From positions 1 to 64,000 of the forward strand of contig JADJYF010000012.1 of assembly GCA_016719885.1 (NCBI GenBank): a stretch of DNA of 64,000 nucleotides, read 5' to 3'. The notes below the pieces were generated by a model. It saw only the letters and a list, made by a program, of their open reading frames with translations, did not search any database and was not told where the DNA came from. This stretch comes from Pseudomonadota bacterium. Its GTDB lineage: Bacteria; Pseudomonadota; Gammaproteobacteria; Ga0077536. Made by a program: the position numbers and the translations under genes. Of the stretch, positions 54,458-63,096 are shown piece by piece (the first letter of the stretch is position 1; every line of letters begins with the position of its first letter).

Positions 54458-57400
54458 CTAAGCCGACTCCCGCATAACTGGCATCCACTCCAATATTGCT
54501 TCCTCGAACTCATAGTTCGTTATTGGATGCATCCCCAGCATCTCCGCTAAATTATCGCGACTAACCATATCTACTAGGTTGGCGTCTGCCTGCACCTTGG
54601 CCCCGCTGGTAAACGTTTGGTTGGTCACTGCCAGTTTTCTCATTCTTCTACCGGAATATCTGGCTTGGTATCTGGCCGCCCCAGCCGTGACTTCCTTAAT
54701 TGCGTCCCAACCGATTTGGCTATTAATTGAACTCTTACATTGCAAAAGCTCGCCTTCTTGGCCAGATAGCGCTACGACATCAACACCACCATCGCCGCCT
54801 CGCTTCTGAGTGACCATTGCGGAATATCCGCGCTTGGTCCATAGCAGGCAACAAAAGACCTCGAAGCTAAATCCATCCATACGATCCACGTCATCCAAAG
54901 TGAGGTAGCGCCTCGGCGGCGCTTCGCCACCCTCCCCTTCGCCAAGTAGCTCTGAAAGGGTCGCATCCTTACTTGTCGCTTTAAGCATCGCCGCCAGCCC
55001 GCCGTCGTCCAACGTAGCGCCCGCCAAACCTGCTTTGCGCTTCAACAACTGATCCAGACGCTCTTCGAAGGTGACAAACTCGCCCGATATGACCGTAGGG
55101 CAGTAAACGTATACGTCGCGCTCTTGACCGATCCGAAAGGCGCGGTCAGTAGCTTGCGATTCTTTGGCCGGATTCCAGGCGCGCGTAAAATGAAATACAT
55201 GATTCGCTGCGGTGACGTTTAGTCCCGCACCGGCCGCAAGTGTTGACAAGATAATCACGTCAAAACCTTCACTCGCGGAGAATTTATCGATGTAGGCTTG
55301 GCGGCCCTGGGTCTCGCCGTTGATGATAAATGGCTTCAAATTGAAAGCGTCTTTGAGGAAGTAGTAAAGCGCAGCCTGAACCTCCCTCAACTCTGTAAAG
55401 ACGATGGCCTTTTGGCCAGCACTTCGGACTTCGTCGAGTCGATCCAAGAGCCATCTTAGCTTTGGCGAATTCCCTAAGTGGGCGTCGCGACCCGCGTGAT
55501 CGACCTTAAACTTATTGCCGGGCAAGCAGTAGGGTTCGGCACAGACTGCCTTCATCAAATGCAGGGCCCCAAAAGAGAGCTGTGCGCGCTTACGCCCGTC
55601 AATCTCCTTGGCCGCATCCTGCAGCTTTCTCAGACCTCCTTTGTAAAGGACACGTTGATAGTCTGTTAGAGCGATTTCAAGCCGTTCTCTTTCCTCCAAG
55701 ACTGATTTAAATTGCACCTGTACATCGCCAACTGCCTTGACGGCGAAGAACTTCTTTGGCAATTCGTCAGCAATGTCAGCCTTGGTCCGGCGAAGGGTTT
55801 GCGGACTGATCATTGCTTGGAGCCGTTCTAGCGACTGCTTGAGATCATCGGTCTCGCCCTCGATAGGACGTCTATAGGAACGCCCGAATTCTTCAAGAGC
55901 GCCGAGCAAACCAGGTTGCACAAAGTCGAAAAGACACCACAGGTCCGCAAGCGAGTTCTCGACCGGCGTCCCAGTGCAGGCAATTCGGAAATCGGCTTTT
56001 AGCTTCTTGACCGCTAGAGTTACAAGCGTGCCTGGCGTCTTAATACGCTGTGCTTCGTCGCAAATAACGATCGCAAACGCCTGCTTAGCAAACGAGAACT
56101 CATAGGAGGTCAAGACTTCGTAAGTGGTAACGATAATCTTACTGGCCCCTACCCAGCCGGGCCTTAGAAGATCGACAATCCCTTTAGTTTGTAATTGACT
56201 GTCGATAAGGCCGAGTGGCTGCTTGCGCTTCTTAAGTTCGTCCCCATACAGAATGAGAAAATCGGGGAACGAGGGGGTAAAAAATTTGTTAGCCTCGTTG
56301 GCCCAGTTGTCGAGCAAACTCTTGGGCGCAAAAATGACCGAAGGTGCCGCATTTGGGTTCCGCTCATAGTAAGTCCCCAGCACAGTCAACAACTGCAAGG
56401 TTTTTCCCAACCCCATATCGTCGGCCAACAAAGCACCACGACATGCAGAAGGAGATTTCGAAACGAGGTGCTGCAGCCATGCAATTCCCTCGTGTTGATG
56501 CTGCTTGACGCTCACGCCTGCTCGCATTGATTTTGGCATATGAGCCACTGCCCCCGTGGGAAGGGCGAGCATGATTCGTCGCTCTTCCAGGTAATCCACT
56601 CCATGAAAGTTTGTCTTTACCAGCAGCGTTTCAGGACGTCCTCTTTTTTCCTTTTGTGTAGTCGGCTGCTCGTTCTTCACGCTTTCCTGGGCCCCGAGCA
56701 TGCTTCGGAATCCATCAATCAATGACCGTGCTTGAGCTGTAGTGATCTCCGTTGGAAGACGATCGCTACTAACTGAAGCATCGCCATTCATTTCTGCATC
56801 TTTCACCTGGATTTCAAAGTCCTCGACCCACTGCTCGCTCAATGGAATGAGGACCTCTCCCTCATGACCCTGCAAGACCACTTTGACCATCGGAGTTAAA
56901 TCACTGGGGACCCATACTGTTGCGTCACCATCCCTTGCCTTCTCACGCTGAAACACCGGGACGTAAATCGGTCTCGCTACGCCGATGCCTTCGATTCTTC
57001 CGCTATAGCCGTCAAGCTCATATATGTCTCCGAAAGATATGGACTCCTGCGGCTGTGAACGCCAGAGATTCAAAAGTTGCTGTCCCTGAGCGAGCTGTGT
57101 TGGCGATTCACCGTCGATGGTAAGATCGTATTCTTCCCACGCAAACTGCTCACGATCGCCCTCAAGCGCGACCTTGAGAGCAATCAGAAACTCCTCAAGA
57201 TGAGCTGCCGACACCATCGCGTGCCTGTTTGTCTGGGCCGATCCATCCGCGAAAAATTCGGTTACGACAAGGTCCGTGGAATTGATGCGTCCCTCGCCAT
57301 ACCGTCCTACGATACTGAACGTATTTGAGACCGCTCCCGCGTCTGCGCGATCTCTTTCGAACTCCTCTACTACCATTGCCTCATGGGCAGCCTCACCTAA

Positions 57401-58327
57401 GAATGCCCACGGATTATGTATAAATTTCTCAGCCTTTTGCCCTGCAACTCGGCGCCCAGGCATCTCTCTCTTGATAACCGAAAGAACCTCCCTTACGGGT
57501 TCGGAGATAACGACTCGGATTCGACCAGCCCCCCTGGTAAGGTCGTAATGGGATTGCACGGAGTTAAAGCCGTCGAAAGCAGTCAGCCAGCCATCCGGCG
57601 CGCCGTCAAAGGTCGGGGATACAGTCAGCACTCTTCCGAATGGCGTCTGTTCTTTAGATAAGCTCAGCCGAAGAGTGCCTGGCGTTAGTACATAGGTCGT
57701 TTCTAGGTATCGATTGGCATACAGGGCACCGGCGTTGTCGGCTATCTGGCGAATTCGGCCCCACGCTAGTTCATTCTCATGCTGTGTCTTCGTGGCTTCT
57801 TCACGTGATCCGAATCTATTGATTTCGGTGACGGTCGCCCAAGCGTCTCTCGAAAGCATCTGCGGTTTTCCCGCAACGGTCGCGACGGCGCCGTCCAGTC
57901 GCTCGATCGCTGCCTGTTGGCCGCCGTCCGCCCAGGCGGCGATTCTAAGCCCGAAGCTTGGGTCAGATAACGCGCCGGTACTGTCGAGAACGGGGCGCAA
58001 TGGCCCCGATGGCGGCAGGCCGAGCAGGTACATAGCCCCTACATGTTCTGCTGAGGTTTGCAGGTGGTAGATGTCTTCCCAAGAGATCAGGGCCGATTGC
58101 GTCCCTAGGGAGCATCTTCCTTCACCGACGAGCTGTGCGAGGTAGGCTCCTAAAATGGACTCCTCTGGACCGGAATCTTCAATTGCATTTAGCAGCCCCT
58201 CAACCGAGGGTGACTGCAACGCTCTGGAAAATTCGACCCGAACCCCGCTCTCGGACCATGCCACACCCGATCCGGTCGGCGCGGGGCTTGCGGCGCCATC
58301 CCTTCTGAAGAAATCGAAGAGCCCCAT
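54458..58327 (-). CDS. zorD: Zorya type I effector ZorD: SNF2 helicase with Mrr-like nuclease
   Basis: 1289 residues from ATG 58327, overlapping the zorC stop (TGATG). The first 560 residues have no motif I recognise. The SNF2 domain has Walker A LADDMGLGKT (about 634-643), DEAQ (757-760) and motif VI QATDRAFRIGQ (about 1058-1068). The C-terminus is an Mrr-like PD-(D/E)xK nuclease, with Glu1156, Asp1183 (GGDGGVDVVA) and Gln1196-x-Lys1198 (LLQCKSS). All catalytic residues are intact. In Zorya, ZorD acts with the ZorAB motor to degrade invading phage DNA. Confidence 0.9.
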   Translation of the reverse strand: MGLFDFFRRDGAASPAPTGSGVAWSESGVRVEFSRALQSPSVEGLLNAIEDSGPEESILGAYLAQLVGEGRCSLGTQSALISWEDIYHLQTSAEHVGAMYLLGLPPSGPLRPVLDSTGALSDPSFGLRIAAWADGGQQAAIERLDGAVATVAGKPQMLSRDAWATVTEINRFGSREEATKTQHENELAWGRIRQIADNAGALYANRYLETTYVLTPGTLRLSLSKEQTPFGRVLTVSPTFDGAPDGWLTAFDGFNSVQSHYDLTRGAGRIRVVISEPVREVLSVIKREMPGRRVAGQKAEKFIHNPWAFLGEAAHEAMVVEEFERDRADAGAVSNTFSIVGRYGEGRINSTDLVVTEFFADGSAQTNRHAMVSAAHLEEFLIALKVALEGDREQFAWEEYDLTIDGESPTQLAQGQQLLNLWRSQPQESISFGDIYELDGYSGRIEGIGVARPIYVPVFQREKARDGDATVWVPSDLTPMVKVVLQGHEGEVLIPLSEQWVEDFEIQVKDAEMNGDASVSSDRLPTEITTAQARSLIDGFRSMLGAQESVKNEQPTTQKEKRGRPETLLVKTNFHGVDYLEERRIMLALPTGAVAHMPKSMRAGVSVKQHQHEGIAWLQHLVSKSPSACRGALLADDMGLGKTLQLLTVLGTYYERNPNAAPSVIFAPKSLLDNWANEANKFFTPSFPDFLILYGDELKKRKQPLGLIDSQLQTKGIVDLLRPGWVGASKIIVTTYEVLTSYEFSFAKQAFAIVICDEAQRIKTPGTLVTLAVKKLKADFRIACTGTPVENSLADLWCLFDFVQPGLLGALEEFGRSYRRPIEGETDDLKQSLERLQAMISPQTLRRTKADIADELPKKFFAVKAVGDVQVQFKSVLEERERLEIALTDYQRVLYKGGLRKLQDAAKEIDGRKRAQLSFGALHLMKAVCAEPYCLPGNKFKVDHAGRDAHLGNSPKLRWLLDRLDEVRSAGQKAIVFTELREVQAALYYFLKDAFNLKPFIINGETQGRQAYIDKFSASEGFDVIILSTLAAGAGLNVTAANHVFHFTRAWNPAKESQATDRAFRIGQERDVYVYCPTVISGEFVTFEERLDQLLKRKAGLAGATLDDGGLAAMLKATSKDATLSELLGEGEGGEAPPRRYLTLDDVDRMDGFSFEVFCCLLWTKRGYSAMVTQKRGGDGGVDVVALSGQEGELLQCKSSINSQIGWDAIKEVTAGAARYQARYSGRRMRKLAVTNQTFTSGAKVQADANLVDMVSRDNLAEMLGMHPITNYEFEEAILEWMPVMRESA

Positions 58328-60040
58328 CAACTACCTGCGTAATACCAAGCGTTTCGGCTGTTTGCCCACTTGAACCCCAGTGACTTTAGCTCGTCTCCGA
58401 GGACAACCCGTTGTCTAGGATCCTTGACCCAAAGCCTACCAACATTGGGATGTGTCCGTTCGTCGAGGATAAGCGCCCCAGGAAAGCGCGCGACCAACGA
58501 GGCGACCTTTCGCATATCCGGTCGTACCGGCCCGGCGGGGATTCACGTCTTCCAGCCAGTGAGCCTTGTGGAGACTTTCGCAGCCCCGACTTTGATGCGA
58601 GTGGATCCGATTTCGAACTGGACTGGTCAGGAAGTATTCCTAAGCGCTTCAGTTCATCCGCGGCCCTAGCCTGCCAACCTGGCGTATGGACGATTCGCGC
58701 GGCGCACTCGCCACCAAAACCAATAGCCAAGTCGCTGCTGCCGCCGGAATAGGCACGAGCGTACGGTTCGAATGGTAGCTGGTCGGATTGGTATACGTAG
58801 CAGGCATTCGGCTTCTTGCTGAATTCAATTATTAAATAGGAGCCAATCTGCATCATGAAAGCATCGACCTTTGGCTTATCGGTAAGCTGTGCATAAGCCC
58901 CTTCCTCTCGGGCGATAAGGTCCCGTATCTCGGCATTGGTCCGCTTAAGCGCCATGGTGTCAACACCGAAGATGAGTCTGGTCCAGTTAATCTGTTTCAG
59001 ATAATTCGACCAAAATTCCAGGCGCCCTCATCCGCTTTATTTCTTGCCGCGAGAATGTCAAAGAAGTCCTTTAGGTTGCGCTCGTTGACCCAGCTTAGGA
59101 CCATGTGCCAGACAGGGTCAGGGACCCGATTCCACGCGGTGGCTATGCCGGCTGCCTTGAGCTTCGGGTTCTTCCATACATCCAAGCGACATACGAAATC
59201 TCGCAATCTTTCGTCCGGCGGTGTCCCTTTGCACGCGTGGTACCGAACGAGCATTAGTTCGACTGATTCGTCCCGAAAGCCAGGATTGCTCTCAATGAGC
59301 TGAAGCAGTTGCGGGACTAGCCGACGAAACTCGACATCGCCCTCTTTTGCCGCTCGCTTCACAGCTCCAAGTACAAGGGAGTGCCAGAACCAGCTAGAGC
59401 GCGGGATACCAAGGTCCGTTGCGAGTTGGTTCACGCCGGATATATCGCCCCTCAGATAGTCGCGGGCGTACTTGTCTGAGGGTTCTTCCAAAAGAACATT
59501 GAATTCCTCTCTTAGAACCTTGACCCAATCCGGCACTAGGCCGGTGCCGACCCGCCCATCGATAAGCGGCCAAGTGTGCTCGAGGAACTCGCGCTGCTTG
59601 GACCAACCTTCAAGAGACTCGCCGGCCATACGCGCGCAAGGGTCGAAACTGAAATACGATTGGAGCAACCCGTACCACGTCAGTCGCCATAAATCGCCGC
59701 GCTTCGCTTCCGCATCGTAGACAGCCAAAAGGCTGTCGAACCGCTTATCACTAATGACCATCGCGCCCGATAGCTCTCGAATTGGTTCTGCTATCGCGGA
59801 TGCGATGATGTCTCTTTGCCAGCTCCCGAGCTTCCGACCCTGCAAAAACTCTCGGGCGACTGCGTATGCATCTTCCTTGCTTGGCTTGCCCTTCGCATAC
59901 CCCTGGAATATGCGCTCAGCTTCCTTTGTTGACTTGTCGACTAGCTCAGACTTGCCGAATGACCCTGGTCGGATCTCCATCATTGCGACAGCCGAGGCCA
60001 GGTCAGTCGTTAGTCTTTTTAAAGCGTTCGAGGCTAACAT
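58327..60040 (-). CDS. zorC: Zorya protein ZorC (EH_signature), twice frameshifted
   Basis: Three frames join into one protein of about 571 residues, near the usual ZorC length. Frame 1 (60040 to about 59015) ends ADEGAWNF; adding one T (A4 run 59012-59015) gives NFWSNYLKQINWTRL and the central part with IGSYLIIEFS (Glu about 406) and RIVHTPGW (His about 452), the likely Glu and His of the EH_signature domain. Adding one C (G4 run 58537-58540) continues into GRLWVKDP and LGFKWANSRNAWYY, a typical tail. It overlaps zorB by 7 bp and abuts zorD. ZorC is a soluble DNA-binding Zorya component. Confidence 0.85.
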
Positions 60041-60738
60041 TTGCCGAACTCTTTGTTTGCGAGCGTCTCATTGGGTCTGGGGCGGTCTTCATCTAGCCCC
60101 CAGAAGTCAATTTTGAATTCAACGCGCCGACTGGCTGCTTTGTCTCTTTGTATGGAATTGAATGAATAGCCACCAACAAGAAATAGGTCCTGAACTTTCC
60201 TGAGCTGGTCGCTCGAAAGTCCGTCAGGAGCCGCCGTATTTTGGAATAGGGAGCAAACCACGCTGCGGCTTCTATCTAGACTTAGCTGCAAATTGTATAA
60301 ATACGTACCATCCTCGTCAGTGAATCCTTCTACTACAATTCGACGCATCCACTGCTGCCCTTCTGGGGTCGCCTTGGCGCGCAAAAGTACTGGCACGTAG
60401 CTCCTAATAAACTGCCCCGCCGGTATACTGATGACGTAACTATTGCTTTCAAAACGAACGTCTTTGCCGAGGTCAACGCGGAAATTTTGCCGGTCAACGA
60501 CTACTCCTCTGCTCGCAGGATCGTCCGCAATCATGTCCATGATTTTTCTAATAGCGCTGGCACGCGCGATCTCGGCCCTCGTATCCTCGTCGTATTTTTT
60601 GGTAACCGCCACGAGGGTTACCGCCATTACTACGAGAAACAACACCATCAACGCTGACATGAGATCGGAAAACGAAATCCAGAAGGGACTCTCGCCTTCG
60701 GGCTTGGATCCTCGCTTAAGTGCAGGTCGCGCGAACAT
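60034..60738 (-). CDS. zorB: Zorya motor stator protein ZorB (MotB/OmpA-like)
   Basis: 234 residues. One N-terminal membrane helix (about 26-48: LMSALMVLFLVVMAVTLVAV) is preceded by FSD with Asp25, the proton-path Asp of MotB-type proteins. A periplasmic OmpA-like peptidoglycan-binding domain (about 125-220: RRIVVEGFTDEDGTYLYN, LSLDRSRSV, SRRVEFKI) anchors it to the cell wall. ZorA5B2 complexes form a proton-driven motor in Zorya. The ATG is 1 bp after the zorA stop, and the gene overlaps zorC by 7 bp. Confidence 0.92.
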   Translation of the reverse strand: MFARPALKRGSKPEGESPFWISFSDLMSALMVLFLVVMAVTLVAVTKKYDEDTRAEIARASAIRKIMDMIADDPASRGVVVDRQNFRVDLGKDVRFESNSYVISIPAGQFIRSYVPVLLRAKATPEGQQWMRRIVVEGFTDEDGTYLYNLQLSLDRSRSVVCSLFQNTAAPDGLSSDQLRKVQDLFLVGGYSFNSIQRDKAASRRVEFKIDFWGLDEDRPRPNETLANKEFGKC

Positions 60739-60739
60739 T

Positions 60740-62743
60740 TCAGGCTCGCTTCATACGTTGAACAGCGTTTGCAAGTTCCTGCACGACCCCATTCAGGTGC
60801 CCGGTACCCTGGGCAAGATGTCTGTCCGTCTCGGCAATTGCGGACTTCACTTGGCTGACAAGAGAACTACCAAAATCAGTGAACGCCTTAACTAAGGCGG
60901 CATTCACCAAATCTAGATGTTCACGACTCTCCGCCTCAGACTTCCGCATCGCTTCGGCGCTTGCCTTGATGCTTGCTACTAACTCCTTCGACACGCCAGC
61001 TTCTTTTTTGGCCGACTCGATTAGGCCCATCAGGCCCGCTACCTGGGTGTCAACTGTCTTTCGGGTTGAGTCATACTGCTCGAATCCCTGGCGAATAACG
61101 GTCGCTGCGGTCTGAAGCGAGGCCGCAGCAGTGCCAAGCCCTTCGGATATCTTGGTCGATCTATCGAGTACCGTCGTCACTGCGTTGCCAGCCGTCTCAA
61201 ACCGCTGAGCCGCGACTCCCATGGTAAGAGCGCCTTCATTCATGCCATCGATGGCCCGCAAGGAGACGTTTCCAAGCTCGTCCACGTTCTTCTGGGTCTT
61301 CTCTACTTGATCAGCTATGACGCCTAGCAGCACCTCTACTTGGGTAGTCAGTCCTCCGACCAACTGATTTGTCTGAGATGCGAGTCGGTCGTTGCGACCA
61401 GTTTCCTCCGCTGCGGAGCTCTTTCGGAGCGACTCAAGACTATTCATAGCGTCGGCGACTTCACTAAGGACCTTCATCACCGCTTCGTCCATCGCCTGTT
61501 TTGACTTGTTCTGCTCTTCTGTGACCAGCTTTCGAAAATCCTGAACAAATTCCCGCATCTGGCTTGTTAGGAGTTGTTGATTGTCTGCGGCCTTTTTCAT
61601 TGCGTCTTCGAGCGTGCCACTCATCTGATTGGCCGCTTGCTCGTTAGTACGCTTTATGTCGGTCAGAAGATCTTCCAACGACGTCTGAATTGCGGCCATT
61701 GATTCCATCGAGCGCTGCATTTGCTCGTTTATTCCACGCATCTGGCCACCGAATGTGTCCTCCAACTTTGCCATAAAACCAGTCAGCAAGGTCTCAAGTA
61801 CGGTACTGACCTGTTCTGTATTACCCTTCGTAGTAACCTCCATAGCCTCGCTGACGCGTTTCATCGGTTCAGCGAGTGCCGAAGAAATTGACTCCCCAAT
61901 GCGGTCGCCAAGGGTGACTGCGGATGCGTCCTGTGCCTTGATCTGTCTTTCTACCAGATTGGTCATTAACTTATTAAGATCTTCGACAAGCGCGTCCTTA
62001 AGTTGCGCTGTACTTGCGGCGCTTTGTTCCGATGACCTAACAAGACGCGCCAGGTACTCTTCTCCCGCCCCCGTTGAATAGAGACTATCGATGCCGTGAG
62101 TCAGGTGCTCGACCAGACGATACAGAAGAGCGAGCGCAAGTCGACTCAGGAAGACGACGCCCATGGCACACGCAATTGCCATACCGGATGCCACAAATGC
62201 GTGCTGTACCCCCGTCATCAGGGGGCCTAATCCTTGCACTGCCGTGGCAGTCGTTGAAGGGTCGAATTTCTTTAATCCTTCTAGCAGTCCTGCGAACGTG
62301 CCGATGATGCCCAGCCCGGTGAGGATTCCGGGAAGGTGCCTGGTGAAATCATCGAATAGTCGACTGTCGACGAGTACCTCGCGTGTAAACATACTCTCCG
62401 CAGGTACGGTGGCTCGGACTTCGACCAATGCATCGAAGCCAGATGACGCCTTATGAAGCTCGTGTAAGGTATCGGCGTATTCTTCCCACAGATGCTTCGC
62501 TGGTTCCCAACGAAAGATCTTCGCAACCTCTTGAGGCTGCGGCGGGCTGGCTTCCCTTCCTAAACGACGAACCTTCCGGCCGCTGTTCCAAAGCTGGAAC
62601 CAGACTTGAGTTCCTTTAATGAGATAGCCAAGCAGGAACGCGGTCGTCAATGCGACGACTAGTAAGAAAACGTACAGAGGCAGGTCATGGAGTGTTGCCA
62701 GCGAGGGGTGAATTGAGCCGAGTATCTGCGGTAGTTCGTTCAT
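60740..62743 (-). CDS. zorA: Zorya motor protein ZorA (MotA/TolQ/ExbB-like with long tail)
   Basis: 667 residues. Three membrane helices at about 22-42, 138-155 and 182-208 contain the MotA/ExbB-like HLPGILTGLGIIGTFAGLLEGL (in two halves) and HAFVASGMAIACAMGVVF. From about residue 215 to the end there is a very long, Gln/Ala/Lys/Glu-rich, largely coiled-coil cytoplasmic tail, the hallmark of ZorA and proposed to carry the phage-infection signal from the envelope to ZorC and ZorD. First gene of the operon, at ATG 62743. Confidence 0.92.
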   Translation of the reverse strand: MNELPQILGSIHPSLATLHDLPLYVFLLVVALTTAFLLGYLIKGTQVWFQLWNSGRKVRRLGREASPPQPQEVAKIFRWEPAKHLWEEYADTLHELHKASSGFDALVEVRATVPAESMFTREVLVDSRLFDDFTRHLPGILTGLGIIGTFAGLLEGLKKFDPSTTATAVQGLGPLMTGVQHAFVASGMAIACAMGVVFLSRLALALLYRLVEHLTHGIDSLYSTGAGEEYLARLVRSSEQSAASTAQLKDALVEDLNKLMTNLVERQIKAQDASAVTLGDRIGESISSALAEPMKRVSEAMEVTTKGNTEQVSTVLETLLTGFMAKLEDTFGGQMRGINEQMQRSMESMAAIQTSLEDLLTDIKRTNEQAANQMSGTLEDAMKKAADNQQLLTSQMREFVQDFRKLVTEEQNKSKQAMDEAVMKVLSEVADAMNSLESLRKSSAAEETGRNDRLASQTNQLVGGLTTQVEVLLGVIADQVEKTQKNVDELGNVSLRAIDGMNEGALTMGVAAQRFETAGNAVTTVLDRSTKISEGLGTAAASLQTAATVIRQGFEQYDSTRKTVDTQVAGLMGLIESAKKEAGVSKELVASIKASAEAMRKSEAESREHLDLVNAALVKAFTDFGSSLVSQVKSAIAETDRHLAQGTGHLNGVVQELANAVQRMKRA

Positions 62744-62771
62744 CCGGGCCCCGTTTCGTTGCTGATTGAGT

Positions 62772-62816
62772 CGACATTTTTGGATTCAGCCGAGTTCTAT
62801 TCACATAAAAATGTCG
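62772..62816. promoter_or_regulatory. Inverted repeat upstream of zorA (possible operator)
   Basis: CGACATTTTT (62772-62781) and AAAAATGTCG (62807-62816) are perfect inverse arms 25 bp apart, 29-73 bp before the zorA start. A further CGACAT half-site follows near 62827. The region 62744-63096 is AT-rich and contains no gene; a -35-like TTAACA is near 62850. Confidence 0.45.
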
Positions 62817-63096
62817 CGACTTTCGACATAGCCGAACCTGAGATTTTTGTTAATGTTGCGCTCGCGACGCGGGGTCGACAACTAACTGAACGATCAGGGG
62901 AATCGCTTAATTTGAAACTGTGACGCACCGACTGTACCCCCCCCCATACCCACGCCATGGTTCGCCGCGTCGAAGTGCATCTGTTTACAATCCGGAAACA
63001 ATTTTTCAGGGCCAGGTGGTCTACCCGGGGATCGTTTCGCCGTGATCGACGCGGTTCCCTTTTCCAACCCCTTTGTAATCGGTTGCCATCACCGTT

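Noticed and set aside
58386..58955. Independent 189-aa gene between zorC and zorD
   Set aside because: Its coding frame is continuous with the upstream zorC frame after a one-base correction and holds the EH motif residues; its tail is out-of-frame translation.
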